64,000 nucleotides of DNA from Paenibacillus chitinolyticus NBRC 15660 (GCF_000739915.1 NZ_BBJT01000014.1:1-64000); one strand, 5' to 3'. Counted from the stretch's first letter, positions 1 through 8,467 are shown. Program-made: numbers and translations. Notes: generated from the letters alone by a model not told the origin.

Positions 1-141
1 GACTTCGGCGGCTCGCGAAGCGGCGGCGCCGGACGCGGATCACGCGGCGGCGGCTCTAACGGCCGCGGAGCAGGCCCGCGCGGCGGCGGTTCGCGAAGCG
101 GCGGACCTGGTCCGCGGGGCGGTTCCAAGCGCGGCAGGTAG
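1..141 (+). CDS. C-terminal tail of a Gly/Arg/Ser-rich protein, probably a DEAD-box RNA helicase (partial)
   Basis: The window opens inside a reading frame that runs to a TAG at 139-141. The 46 visible residues are almost only Gly, Arg and Ser in repeated GGSRSGG and PRGG blocks and end in Lys-Arg-Gly-Arg. Such RGG-like basic tails are typical of the RNA-binding end of CshA/DeaD-type helicases in Paenibacillus, which unwind structured RNA in ribosome assembly and mRNA decay. No helicase motif is inside the window, so the assignment is an inference from tail composition. A Gly-rich single-stranded nucleic-acid-binding or coat protein would look similar. Confidence 0.45.
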   Translation, partial: DFGGSRSGGAGRGSRGGGSNGRGAGPRGGGSRSGGPGPRGGSKRGR

Positions 142-500
142 TCAGCGACACGCGTTGAGCCGGCATTTTTATCGGCGGCTGGCTAACGGCAGACTACCTA
201 ACGTTTTAAGTTTCGCCTCGGATAGACCCTCCGCCTTGCGGAAAGAGGCTGATCGGAAATGTTTTGCGATGAACCGGAACTTCATGTTCCGGTTTTCTTT
301 TTTTACCTGAATTCATCGGGGTTCGGAAGCAGCTTATTATATAGAAGAAACTCAACGAAGCGGAGATGTCTGAAATTCCATTTTAGTTAATTATAGGTAA
401 TTTCCATCTGCACGCAGTGACTTTCCTCACAGAAATTTGGCCCGAAAGGTCTTTTAGCAAAAATGTGGTATCATAAAGAGGAACAAAGGAGGGTGATCCA
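142..500. other. Intergenic region with a terminator and a small folded 3' segment
   Basis: No open frame with a credible start is seen. At about 217-255 a small nested stem can be drawn (GCCTC with GAGGC outside, TCCGC with GCGGA inside), and a clear intrinsic terminator follows at 272-304. The last 15 bases before 501 hold the ribosome binding site of the next gene. Confidence 0.5.
272..304 (+). terminator. Rho-independent terminator after the helicase-tail gene
   Basis: A perfect 9-bp stem (AACCGGAAC / GTTCCGGTT) with a 5-base loop is followed by a T-rich tract at 293-304. It fits the end of the plus-strand transcript from the gene ending at 141. Confidence 0.85.
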
Positions 501-1664
501 GTGAATTTAGTATCGATTGAACCAACCCCGAGTCCCAATACTATGAAGCTTAACTTAGATAAGGCGCTGCCTAAGGGCCGCAGCCTGACTTTTACCCGGA
601 AACAGCGCGACAATGCTCCCGGTTATATTCAACAGCTCCTGGATATCCCCGGAGTAACTAGCGTTTTTCAGGTAGCCGATTTTATCGCGCTTGACCGCTC
701 CCCCAAAGGAGACTGGAAGCAGATTCTTACACAGGCCCGGGAACTGCTGGGCAGCGGCGGCTCTCAAGCCTCTCTTCCCAGCGAAGACGAAGCGGGGTCC
801 GGTTTCGGCGGGGTTAAGGTGCTGCTCCAGACTTTCCGGGGCATCCCCATGCAGATCCGGGTAAACGCAGGCGGCGAAGAAGCGCGTGCCGCTCTGCCGG
901 AACGTTTTACACAAGCTGCGATGAAAGCGACCGAAAATTCTCCTCACCTGCTCAAAGAGCGGAAACTGCAAGAACTGGATGTCCGATACGGAGAGCTTCA
1001 GGATGTGCTGAACGAGGTTGTGCAGGAAGTGGATGCGTCTTACGACGATAATAGACTGAACCTTCTGACGGAACAGGCCGCTAAGGGACTGTCGGAGGCG
1101 GACTATACGGAAGCCCAGCGTCCGGCCGAATTGACCGAAGAAGAAATCGGCCGGCTCCTGGACGATCCCGATTGGAAAAAACGGTATGCCGCTTTGCAAA
1201 GCGTCAAAGCCACTCCCCAGACGCTGCCTCTGCTCGCCAAAGCGCTCGGAGATGAGAAAACGTCCGTCCGCAGACTTGCGACGGTTTATCTCGGCGATAT
1301 CAAAGAGCCGGAAGTGCTTCCTTATCTGTTCCAAGCTCTGGAGGACCGTACCCCGGCCGTCCGTCGTACCGCGGGAGACACGTTGTCTGATCTCGGCGAT
1401 CCGGCAGCCGTTCCGGCCATGTCGAAAGCCTTGAAAGATTCCAACAAGCTGGTCCGTTGGCGTGCCGCCCGTTTTCTGTACGAAGTCGGTGACGATTCCT
1501 GCCTGGAGGCTTTGCGCGAAGCGGTAGACGATCCCGAATTCGAGATCAGCATGCAGGTCCAGATGGCGATTGCCCGTATCGAAGGCGGACATGCCGCGGA
1601 AGGCTCGGTTTGGCAGCAAATGACACGCAGCCGCCAGGGAACCGACGCGCCTAAGCAGGACTAA
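501..1664 (+). CDS. CvfC-like conserved virulence factor family protein (Nfu N-terminal domain plus HEAT repeats)
   Basis: The 387-residue protein starts at a GTG with an excellent ribosome binding site (AAAGGAGGG at 486-494). Residues 1-85 carry the Nfu_N fold signature (EPTPSPNTMKL, then LLDIPGVTSVF), the scaffold-like domain at the front of NifU/Nfu proteins. Residues about 215-365 contain HEAT/PBS-lyase-like repeats (for example LGDEKTSVRRLATVYLGD and DRTPAVRRTAGDTLSDLGD). This two-part layout matches the CvfC/YpgR family of Firmicutes, whose biochemical role is not settled. No cysteine pair for an iron-sulfur cluster is present, so an Fe-S scaffold role is not supported. It stands alone between two terminators and is probably monocistronic. 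Confidence 0.8.
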   Translation: MNLVSIEPTPSPNTMKLNLDKALPKGRSLTFTRKQRDNAPGYIQQLLDIPGVTSVFQVADFIALDRSPKGDWKQILTQARELLGSGGSQASLPSEDEAGSGFGGVKVLLQTFRGIPMQIRVNAGGEEARAALPERFTQAAMKATENSPHLLKERKLQELDVRYGELQDVLNEVVQEVDASYDDNRLNLLTEQAAKGLSEADYTEAQRPAELTEEEIGRLLDDPDWKKRYAALQSVKATPQTLPLLAKALGDEKTSVRRLATVYLGDIKEPEVLPYLFQALEDRTPAVRRTAGDTLSDLGDPAAVPAMSKALKDSNKLVRWRAARFLYEVGDDSCLEALREAVDDPEFEISMQVQMAIARIEGGHAAEGSVWQQMTRSRQGTDAPKQD

Positions 1665-1734
1665 AGCGGTCTCTTAACCCATTGTGAAGATCACCCTGCT
1701 TGGACGCGGGGGCCCTATAGCTCTTCCCTATATG

Positions 1735-1799
1735 AAAAAAGCGTGCCTTTCCGCTCTTCGCAAAACTTGTTTGCGAAGCGGAAAACGGCACGCTTTTTT
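1735..1799. terminator. Long bidirectional terminator between convergent genes
   Basis: Outer arms AAAAAAGCGTGCC and GGCACGCTTTTTT enclose a second near-perfect inner inverted repeat (CTTCGCAAA / TTTGCGAAG). A-rich and T-rich flanks on both sides let it serve the plus-strand gene ending at 1664 and the minus-strand protease ending at 1803. Confidence 0.9.
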
Positions 1800-1802
1800 A
1801 GT

Positions 1803-3062
1803 TTAACGGGCTTTTTGCGCAGCAAACTCGCCGAAATACCGGATCCGTTCCTCTATGGTCGGATGGGAACCGAGAAACCACTGCAGAAGCGCCGGCTGCG
1901 TGACCGGACTCAAATTCGCTGCGGCGAGTTTCTGAAAAGCGCTCACGCCCGCCTGGCCGTCTCCGGTCATTTTCATCGCATACGAATCGGCCCTGGTTTC
2001 CATCAGCCGTGAAGCGGCGTTGTTTATAGGAGTTACCGCAAGGGTCAGCAGAGTGACAATGGCGAGCAGCAGCGGCAGTCCGGCCATATCCCGCGGACCG
2101 CGAAGTCCTTTCGCTCTGCCCCAATTGCGCACCGCTATCTCGTAAATCCGGCTCCCGCCCCAAAGGAGGCCGAAGCTCATGACAAGCCCCAGGCCGCTCC
2201 CCCAGAAGACGTGCCGCTCCGCATAATGCCCCATCTCGTGCGCCATGACGACCAGAATTTCACGGGTATCCATTTTTTGCAGAAGCGTATCCCACAGAAC
2301 GACTCTGGCATTGGACCCGATTCCGGACACGTAGGCGTTGAGCTGATTCGTCCTCTCGGACATGTTGACCTCGTATACGTCATCCGCCGCGATTCCGGCC
2401 TGCGAGGCCAGATGCAGCAGTTCTTTTTTCAGTTCCCCCGCCCGCAGCGGCGCAAATTCATTGTATAGGGGTTCGATAATCACCGGCTGGATAAACTGGA
2501 GAAACAGCAGGAGCGGTACGGAAAAAGTCCACAGCCACAGCCACCATTTCCGGGGGCTTCGTTTCATCAAGGCAAGGACAAGCAGGAGAACGAACGTCGT
2601 GGTCAGCCATTCGATCCCGAGGTTCTTCGCATGGTCAACCAGCCAGGTACCTAAGCTGACATTGGAAACTCCGTAGTGTCTCTCCACACGAAGCATAAAG
2701 TAGTCGAACGGCAGCATAAGGACATACACGACCAGCAGGAACAGAAAAACAAACAAGCCTGTCCGCAGCAGATAGCGCCGGGTCCAGCCTTCAATGCGGT
2801 CTCTGAACCGGATAGCCGTGCCCACAAGCAAAATCAGCAGAACAAGCTGTAAGGGAGTCTGCAAAAAGTACACAATCGAGCGGATGCGCGACAATACTTC
2901 TGCCCGGCCGATCTCTCCTTCGCTCATAAATGTGTGCGGATCTATGCTAGTGCCCGCCGAACCTGACGGCAGACTGTAGATGTCCCCCCTGCCGAAATAA
3001 AATCCTACCGCAGCCGCATAAACGGCAAAGCCGAGGATCAGCACGACTTTCCAGTTCTTCAT
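1803..3062 (-). CDS. M48 family (Ste24-like) membrane metallopeptidase
   Basis: Multi-spanning membrane zinc protease. The zinc motif HEMGH lies near residues 275-279 (context VVMAHEMGHYAERH), with the family's upstream NAYVSGIGSNARVV segment before it. A first hydrophobic segment covers residues 4-22, followed by further spans near 75-95, 115-140 and 165-205 and two more after the zinc motif. Ste24-type CAAX proteases share this layout; bacterial members degrade misfolded or damaged membrane proteins. The start at 3062 is preferred over an upstream ATG at 3101 because GGGGGAGG sits five to seven bases ahead of it. About 420 residues, usual for the family. It converges with the CvfC-like gene and has no partner gene. 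Confidence 0.85.
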   Translation of the reverse strand: MKNWKVVLILGFAVYAAAVGFYFGRGDIYSLPSGSAGTSIDPHTFMSEGEIGRAEVLSRIRSIVYFLQTPLQLVLLILLVGTAIRFRDRIEGWTRRYLLRTGLFVFLFLLVVYVLMLPFDYFMLRVERHYGVSNVSLGTWLVDHAKNLGIEWLTTTFVLLLVLALMKRSPRKWWLWLWTFSVPLLLFLQFIQPVIIEPLYNEFAPLRAGELKKELLHLASQAGIAADDVYEVNMSERTNQLNAYVSGIGSNARVVLWDTLLQKMDTREILVVMAHEMGHYAERHVFWGSGLGLVMSFGLLWGGSRIYEIAVRNWGRAKGLRGPRDMAGLPLLLAIVTLLTLAVTPINNAASRLMETRADSYAMKMTGDGQAGVSAFQKLAAANLSPVTQPALLQWFLGSHPTIEERIRYFGEFAAQKAR

Positions 3063-3167
3063 CTTCCTCCCCCGCTTCCTCGGTATTCGTTCGGACCGCA
3101 TCGTGTCTGCAGGTCCTTCATGATGTATATGCCGTCCGGAAGCGGAAAAAGACGGGTTTGTCCTTAT

Positions 3168-4136
3168 TCAGCGGGAAATTTTATTGGCTGTGCCGCCTGA
3201 GGCGGTCTTCAGTGTTTGTCCGTGCAGCAGCACTTGCAGACGCTGAGGATCGAGTTTCCGATGTTCCCAATTCAGCCGCAGTCTGTCCAGCGCTTCCTGG
3301 GGTGTATCGTCGGCAAGGCGGAACGCGCCGTAATGCATAGGCACGAAGATCTCCGCTTGAGTGTCCAGAAAAGCCTGCACCGCTTCTTCCGGGGAAACGT
3401 GCTGAGTGGACATAAACCACTCGGGCTCGTAAGCACCTATAGGCATCAGGGCGCAGCCGATGCGAAATCGTTCCCCGATCATCCGAAAGCCTTGGAAATA
3501 CCCGCTGTCGCCAGCGAAATAGAGACTGTCCGGGTCCGTCCCCGGTTTGCCGGCATCCTCTACGATCCAGCCTCCCCAATGGGAGGTGTTCGTATCCGTC
3601 AGCGAACGGCGGGTCCAGTGCTGTGCAGGAACGAAATGAAAACGCAGGCCGGCGAACTCATAGCTTCCCCACCAGGAAAGCTCCTCTATATCCTTAAAGC
3701 CCTTGCGCCGAAGCGTCTTTCCAAGCCCTTCCGGGACCAGCAGCTTGGGATTTCCGGGAAGGGCGCGCAAGGAGCCGATATGAAGGTGGTCGTAGTGCCC
3801 GTGCGAGAGCAGAACCGCATCCACCGGGGGCAGTTCGCCGAGCGCAAGTCCAGGTTCCGCCAGCCGTTTGTCGAACCCCATACGGCTCGCCCATACCGGG
3901 TCCGTGACCAGGTTTATGCCGTTTTTCTGAAGCAGAAAGGTGGAATGGCCGATCCACGTGATCGTCGTCTCGCTCCGGTTGGCCTTCAAGTAGCCGGGAT
4001 CTTTATCCGGACTTGTTTTTACAACGAAGGAAAGATCCTTCACTTTGCCGCTTCTTTCCTTACGCCATTTGCGGAGATCCGAGAATGTGCTCAGACCCGC
4101 GGCGGGGTCCATGTTCGTATATCTTTTCCTGTTCAT
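3168..4136 (-). CDS. MBL-fold metallo-hydrolase of the NAPE-PLD / UlaG-like group
   Basis: The 322-residue protein has the metallo-beta-lactamase zinc motif HGHYDH at residues 112-117, preceded by the TWIGHSTFLLQ strand (60-70) and VTDPVWASR, and followed by FVPAQHWTRR, FAGDSGYF and PMHYGAF, which supply the later metal ligands. This pattern is that of the N-acyl-phosphatidylethanolamine phospholipase D-like hydrolases. Many bacterial members hydrolyse phosphodiesters or lactones, but the substrate here cannot be read from sequence. The start at 4136 follows GGAGGAGGAGC. The gene lies about 100 bases downstream of the structured RNA at 4232-4383 and may be controlled by it. Confidence 0.8.
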   Translation of the reverse strand: MNRKRYTNMDPAAGLSTFSDLRKWRKERSGKVKDLSFVVKTSPDKDPGYLKANRSETTITWIGHSTFLLQKNGINLVTDPVWASRMGFDKRLAEPGLALGELPPVDAVLLSHGHYDHLHIGSLRALPGNPKLLVPEGLGKTLRRKGFKDIEELSWWGSYEFAGLRFHFVPAQHWTRRSLTDTNTSHWGGWIVEDAGKPGTDPDSLYFAGDSGYFQGFRMIGERFRIGCALMPIGAYEPEWFMSTQHVSPEEAVQAFLDTQAEIFVPMHYGAFRLADDTPQEALDRLRLNWEHRKLDPQRLQVLLHGQTLKTASGGTANKISR

Positions 4137-4231
4137 CGCATGCTCCTCCTCCGATTGCCCGCAGCCCAGCGATTCGGCCGCTCGATTTTCCTTTATCTCC
4201 TATTGTACGAGCAGTAGCCCCCGCGCGCAAA

Positions 4232-4383
4232 AAAACGCAAAAAAACCAAGCTCATAGCAGTGTCGCGGCCACAGACCCCATGTGACTTCCTCGCTCCACT
4301 GTGCGCCGCTATTCCGAAGATAGGCGCCTGGCTTGGTTTTCGGGAGGTAAGACTAGACGACTAGTCTCCAAGTCCCTGTTAGT
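4232..4383 (-). ncRNA. Candidate structured RNA: small regulatory RNA or attenuator leader
   Basis: On the minus strand a possible -10 box (TACTAT, 4390-4395) is followed by a short stem-loop (GACTAG / CTAGTC with a 4-base loop), a C-rich single-stranded stretch ACCTCCC complementary to Shine-Dalgarno sequence, and a closed three-way structure. The structure has an outer stem CCAAGC/GCTTGG, one arm with a UUCG-type loop and one arm closed by CAGTG/CACTG and CACA/TGTG. It ends in two T-runs (4232-4248), as an intrinsic terminator would. It matches none of 6S, SRP, RNase P or tmRNA as I know them. Either a free sRNA or a cis leader of the hydrolase at 4136 is possible. The -35 is poor. Confidence 0.45.
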
Positions 4384-4430
4384 ACCATCATAGTACAAAA
4401 CGTTTCCGGGCGCCATCCTTTTTTTGCTAG

Positions 4431-5438
4431 CTAGAGGCTTATTCTTGCCCGGGTTTCCGCAGAAAGAAGGCAGGCCTCCAGGACCTTCATGCCGTTAATG
4501 GCATCTTCGGCCGGAAAACGGTAGGGCTCCCGGCCCAAAACGGCCCGCCCGAAGTCGTCGATCTGCACGGCGTACTGGTTTACGGGGGGCGTGGGCTCCT
4601 TCCGGCATGTGCCGTTTAACGTGACGGTAAAGTCGGCTCCTCTTCCCTCCGGTGCGACAAAAGCGCTCGGCACTTCAATCGTGCCCGCCGTCCCGACGAT
4701 TTCGATCGTATTGCGGGAGGCTGCCCACATGCCGCAGTCGAACGTCAAGGCGACGCCGCCCGGAAACTCCACAAGCCCCGACGCCATCATATCTACACCA
4801 CCGTGCCCGGGCGAGAAAAAAGCTTGCACTGTAACGGCTTCCGGCTCTCCGCCAAGCAAATAACGGGCCGCGTTGAGCGTATAGCAGCCGATATCGTAAA
4901 GCGAACCGCCGCCCCACTCTTTGCGGCAGCGGACATTTCCCGTATCCGCGGAGTTGTCGAACGTGAAGGAGGCGCGCATCGCGCGGATAACGCCCAGCTC
5001 CCCGGCCGCCAGAATCTCGCGGATTCGGTCGTACCGGGGATGGTGCCGGTACATAAAGGCTTCCGCAAGGAGGACGCCCGCTTCCCTGCATGCCGCGACC
5101 ATTTCTTGCGCCTGGGCGGCCGTAAGGGCAAGCGGCTTTTCGCAGAGCACGTGCTTTCCCGCTCTTGCGGCCTTAATCGTCCATTCGAAGTGCAGATGAT
5201 TCGGAAGCGGAATATACACCGCTTCCAGGGTCGGATCGGCGAGCAATTCTTCATAGCTTCCGTAGGCGGCCGGTATTCCGTGACGCCGGGCCGCTTCCCG
5301 TGCTTTGGAACCATCGCGGCTGGCAATAGCGGCAAGCTCCCCCGTAGACGAGGCCTGAATGGCAGGCACGATTGCCCGGAGCGCGATGGAAGCACATCCA
5401 AGGATGCCCCAGCGTATTTTTCGGTTCACAGATGACAT
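4431..5438 (-). CDS. Gfo/Idh/MocA family NAD(P)-dependent oxidoreductase
   Basis: The 335-residue protein opens with the Rossmann motif WGILGCASIA (residues 9-18) and has the family's catalytic segment HVLCEKPLAL near residues 93-103, in which the Lys-Pro pair is diagnostic. The C-terminal part contains the beta-sheet substrate domain with GGSLYDIGCY, whose Asp and downstream residues normally bind the sugar. Family members oxidise or epimerise sugars, inositols and related polyols with NAD(P). Nothing nearby names the substrate. A strong ribosome binding site (GGGAGGT) precedes the start. The gene appears monocistronic, with the structured RNA element directly downstream. Confidence 0.85.
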   Translation of the reverse strand: MSSVNRKIRWGILGCASIALRAIVPAIQASSTGELAAIASRDGSKAREAARRHGIPAAYGSYEELLADPTLEAVYIPLPNHLHFEWTIKAARAGKHVLCEKPLALTAAQAQEMVAACREAGVLLAEAFMYRHHPRYDRIREILAAGELGVIRAMRASFTFDNSADTGNVRCRKEWGGGSLYDIGCYTLNAARYLLGGEPEAVTVQAFFSPGHGGVDMMASGLVEFPGGVALTFDCGMWAASRNTIEIVGTAGTIEVPSAFVAPEGRGADFTVTLNGTCRKEPTPPVNQYAVQIDDFGRAVLGREPYRFPAEDAINGMKVLEACLLSAETRARISL

Positions 5439-5589
5439 GGTCTACCTCCCTTTCCCGCTTTCATGGTAGGATAGAGTCAGTATAGCTTACCGCTCCGGTT
5501 CCGCATAGGGATGCCGCATGAATTCAGACGCAAAGTTTGGACGAAACGCAGGAAGCGCGCACAATAATTACAGGAGGTTCTTCCATCCC

Positions 5590-6216
5590 ATGAAATCTTC
5601 CCGTGTTCCCGTCCGGAGCTATTACGCTCTGCTGGGCAGCCTGGCGGCCGTCTTCATCTGGTCCGGCATACGGCCTCACGATTATTTCACCTGGCTGCTG
5701 GAAGTGACGCCGGGTCTGATTCTGATAGCCGTATTAATCGGCATTTACCGACGGACTCCGCTTACCCTTCTCACGTATACGCTGGTGTGGGCTCACGTCA
5801 TCCTTTTGTTTGTAGGCGGGCACTACACGTATGCGGAGGTTCCCCTCTTCAACTGGCTTCGGGATACCTTCGATCTGGAGCGGAATTATTACGACCGGCT
5901 CGGTCATTTTATGCAGGGTTTTGTACCCGCCATACTCACGCGCGAAATTTTAATCCGCAAAATTCCCTTACAGCCCGGAGGCTGGCTTGTTTTTCTGACA
6001 CTGAGCGTTTGCTTGGGATTCAGCGCTTTCTATGAACTCCTGGAGTTCACTGTTGCCAAGCTGACCGGTACGGCAGCGGAATCTTTCCTAGGCACTCAAG
6101 GCGATGTGTGGGACACCCAGTGGGACATGATGTGCGCTCTGATCGGCGCCGCCCTTTCCCTGCTGCTTCTCGGCAAATCACATAACCGGGCGATGAGACT
6201 CCCCGGCAGCTTTTAA
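5590..6216 (+). CDS. DUF2238 (YjdF-like) integral membrane protein
   Basis: About 208 residues with six hydrophobic segments. The conserved stretch YYDRLGHFMQGFVPAI and, further on, FYELLEF and GDVWDTQWDMM identify the DUF2238/YjdF family of inner-membrane proteins. Function is unknown. I chose the ATG at 5590 over one at 5518 because AGGAGG lies at 5572-5577 and because the resulting length equals that of E. coli YjdF (about 209 residues); the earlier start would add 24 polar residues without homology. It is divergent from the oxidoreductase and followed by a small unknown gene. Confidence 0.75.
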   Translation: MKSSRVPVRSYYALLGSLAAVFIWSGIRPHDYFTWLLEVTPGLILIAVLIGIYRRTPLTLLTYTLVWAHVILLFVGGHYTYAEVPLFNWLRDTFDLERNYYDRLGHFMQGFVPAILTREILIRKIPLQPGGWLVFLTLSVCLGFSAFYELLEFTVAKLTGTAAESFLGTQGDVWDTQWDMMCALIGAALSLLLLGKSHNRAMRLPGSF

Positions 6217-6264
6217 ACTTCAAATACCTTAATTCACACGATCGAAGGGAGCAGGCATTACGTT

Positions 6265-6576
6265 ATGAACAGGAATCAGCAGGAAATGGAACAACGCATC
6301 ATCGAGAACTATCAGCGCGACGAACGAATGATGATTCTGATTTTTGCCCAGTGGTGCATCAATCACGGACTGGACCCGGCCGGCCTGTATGCGCAGGCCT
6401 ATCCCCAGCAGGGGAACAACACGGAGCTTCAGCAGGCGCTGGAGCTTACGGTTTCCAAGGAGGAAGCCGGAGAAATCCCTGACGACACTCTTCTCGGCGT
6501 GCTATCCATGTTCGGCAATGAAGAGCTTGCCTTTGTGGTGACGGAGGAAATCGCCAAACGGCCTCCGCGCAAGTAA
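6265..6576 (+). CDS. Small conserved-looking hypothetical protein (103 aa)
   Basis: A soluble, acidic, probably all-helical protein starting with a Gln/Glu-rich segment (MNRNQQEMEQRIIENYQR). I do not recognise a family. A GAAGGGAG-like ribosome binding site lies about 14 bases upstream of the ATG, rather far, but no better start is available. It sits 48 bases after the DUF2238 gene on the same strand and before a terminator-like hairpin, so the two may be co-transcribed. Confidence 0.6.
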   Translation: MNRNQQEMEQRIIENYQRDERMMILIFAQWCINHGLDPAGLYAQAYPQQGNNTELQQALELTVSKEEAGEIPDDTLLGVLSMFGNEELAFVVTEEIAKRPPRK

Positions 6577-6587
6577 ACATTCATACT

Positions 6588-6622
6588 TCCCCGGCCCCCT
6601 TCATAGAAGCGGGGTTCTTTTT
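6588..6622 (+). terminator. Probable terminator after the 103-residue ORF
   Basis: CCCC and GGGG arms (6588 onward) with an imperfect interior are followed by TTCTTTTTTTT. The stem is short and interrupted, so confidence is moderate. Confidence 0.5.
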
Positions 6623-6730
6623 TTTGCTGCGCGGGACCGGCTGCTCATTCCGCAATTTCCGCCAAACATTTTTCCGAATAATTCCATAAAATCGGGTTAC
6701 ATTACTAAGGAACGGAAAGGAGGATTTTCC

Positions 6731-6955
6731 ATGCAACCGATAACCAGTAAAGAATTGGACTACCTGGCCGATTCCCTGACCAATGAGGATCTGCTGATCA
6801 AACAGGCGGCAAATGCCATCGCCCATGCTCAAAACCCGGCTATCCGGCAGATCGCGGAGCATCTGATCCAGAGTCATCAACAGCATTACACACAAATTTT
6901 GTCCGCTCTTCAGCAGCACGCTCAGCTTGCCCCGAATCAACCGCAGCAGCAATAA
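6731..6955 (+). CDS. Small coat-associated protein related to the CotF helical repeat
   Basis: The 74-residue protein has a very good ribosome binding site (AAGGAGG) ahead of the ATG. Its sequence is helical, with the pattern NEDLLIKQAANAIAHAQNPAIRQ and a Gln-rich end (NQPQQQ). It resembles a half-length relative of the CotF/ferritin-like coat proteins and lies 33 bases upstream of one, so a role in the spore coat or outer envelope is inferred. There is no signal peptide, as is usual for coat proteins deposited by the mother cell. Confidence 0.65.
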   Translation: MQPITSKELDYLADSLTNEDLLIKQAANAIAHAQNPAIRQIAEHLIQSHQQHYTQILSALQQHAQLAPNQPQQQ

Positions 6956-6988
6956 CTTGATTTAAACCCGACAAAAGGAGGGATTCCT

Positions 6989-7537
6989 GTGAACCAGCAA
7001 CCGAACAACCAAAACCGGCAGCTGTCCTACCAGCAGCAGCAACAACATGACCAGCGCCAACAGCAGCTGGAGCAGCTTTTCCAGCAGCAGTCCGCATATC
7101 CGTACTCCCAAGGTTTCCAGCAAAATCAACAGCAGAACCAGCAGCAGAACCTCCAAAGCGGCTCGATCCTGAGCGACAAGGATCTCCTCTCCACAACCCT
7201 TGCCGATCATAAGCGCGTGATCAGAGAATATGCAACGGCTGCGACGGAATCCAACTGCCCGGCGATCCGCCAGTTGTTTAACCAGCTCACGCTGGATACC
7301 CTGCACCTGCAAGGGGAACTGTACACGTTTATGAAACAAAATAACATGTACTCCCCTCCCTCTCCCGCTCTGCGTCAGGATATCGACAAACAAATTCAGC
7401 ATTCCCAGCAATCAGGACAACAAACCCAGCAGCTCGTTGCTCCCTACCTGTCCTTCGGAGGCCCGCACCAAGGCTACTCTTACATACAGCCTTCTTATAA
7501 TCAGGCGGGACAAGCACAGCAGCACTATACGATGTAG
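6989..7537 (+). CDS. Spore coat protein, CotF family
   Basis: The 182-residue protein begins at a GTG behind AAAAGGAGGG. The first 55 residues are an extreme Gln/Asn-rich tract, probably unstructured. Residues about 60-135 carry the CotF domain with SDKDLLSTTLADHKRVIREY and a second helix pair, as in coat proteins of bacilli. The tail is rich in Tyr and Gln (GYSYIQPSYNQ), which could allow cross-linking. Together with the small gene just upstream it forms a two-gene coat operon ended by a terminator at 7578. Expression in the mother cell late in sporulation is expected, but no clear sigma-E or sigma-K promoter was identified. Confidence 0.8.
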   Translation: MNQQPNNQNRQLSYQQQQQHDQRQQQLEQLFQQQSAYPYSQGFQQNQQQNQQQNLQSGSILSDKDLLSTTLADHKRVIREYATAATESNCPAIRQLFNQLTLDTLHLQGELYTFMKQNNMYSPPSPALRQDIDKQIQHSQQSGQQTQQLVAPYLSFGGPHQGYSYIQPSYNQAGQAQQHYTM

Positions 7538-7577
7538 GATCTCGGAATCTCGCAAAACACGAACTAACGAAAAACGG

Positions 7578-7615
7578 AAAAAGCCTCTTCCCCGAACGGA
7601 GGAGGCTTTTTCTGT
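7578..7615 (+). terminator. Terminator of the coat-protein operon
   Basis: AAAAAGCCTC and GAGGCTTTTT pair around a loop that also has TTCC/GGA pairing; T-run at 7607-7611. Confidence 0.85.
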
Positions 7616-7887
7616 TTTCGGCGAGGCCGCAGAGAGTTTTGTAGGAAAGCTGGCCGACGTCATGCGGTCCGCAGCCTTTTTCGATATAAAAACTTTAAAT
7701 AATCATATACATGACATATAATTAGCGTCATTATTTCATTCTTTTTTTCCTGTACTCAAATATGCCCAAAAAAAACTATATATTTCCTGCGTGTGAGCAG
7801 AAACTTCTACGGATCTTACGCGTACATATGGTAGGAAGGCTCTTTTCTTCCGCAGTCGATTCGTACGTTCAAGGAGGCAGCTCAAAA

Positions 7888-8196
7888 ATGACAGCCTTAT
7901 GGGGAACATTAACATTGCTCATTTTCGGCTTTTTAGTTGTAACCGTTTTCATAAAAAGTATCCAAGGTGCCCGGGACCAATACGGCGTGTCATCCTTTGA
8001 TTACGAAGAGGAAGAGCACACGTCCCCAGCCCATCATGAGTGGATGGCGGAACCGGGACCGGACAGCGCCTCCGTCAAAGAATGGGCGACTGCGGAAGTA
8101 GGTAGCGCCCGAACGGATGGAATACACAGCCGGCAGCCTGTTCAATTGCGTGCCGGTTCGGAAGCCGCTTCGGAGCAGAAGCAGCCGAACGGCTAG
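7888..8196 (+). CDS. Small single-pass membrane protein of unknown function
   Basis: An ATG at 7888 lies 10 bases after AAGGAGG; a longer frame from 7762 exists but lacks a ribosome binding site. The 102-residue product has one N-terminal membrane span (MTALWGTLTLLIFGFLVVTV) followed by a hydrophilic, acidic and Gln-rich cytoplasmic or external tail with several Glu runs. No family is recognised. It is flanked by terminators and stands alone. Confidence 0.65.
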   Translation: MTALWGTLTLLIFGFLVVTVFIKSIQGARDQYGVSSFDYEEEEHTSPAHHEWMAEPGPDSASVKEWATAEVGSARTDGIHSRQPVQLRAGSEAASEQKQPNG

Positions 8197-8281
8197 CGCT
8201 CGCTTGATCGTGTCGGCCCGCTTCGGACGGGTTGCGGGGCTGCCCGCAGCATGATCATTCTCTCAAGATTTCGCTCAAAAG

Positions 8282-8327
8282 AAAAACCGTATTCCTCCAA
8301 TGAACAGGAGGAATACGGTTTTTTGTT
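8282..8327. terminator. Bidirectional terminator
   Basis: AAAAACCGTATTCCTCC and GGAGGAATACGGTTTTTT form a perfect long stem with an 8-base loop and T-run. It would stop the plus-strand transcript ending at 8196 and any thiamine-operon read-through from the minus strand. Confidence 0.9.
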
Positions 8328-8383
8328 TTAACGGCCGCACATTGCACTGCAAGCTTTGCGGACAAACGGACAGGCTGTCATGC

Positions 8384-8467
8384 ACTGTCACGGCACTTCT
8401 CATACACCGTCATTCGCTTTCGCGCACTGTCACGCACTCTCATGCACCGTCATTCGCTGTTAAGCGC
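8384..8467. repeat. Imperfect tandem duplication of about 42 bp just 3' of thiC
   Basis: Two adjacent units start with ACTGTCACG and share CACCGTCATTCGCT. The second unit ends five bases before the thiC stop codon at 8472. It lies in the 3' untranslated part of the thiamine transcript. No known element is recognised. Confidence 0.6.

Noticed and set aside
4232-4383. 6S, SRP or RNase P RNA as the identity of the structured element.
   Set aside because: Length, conserved blocks and overall fold do not fit any of the three.
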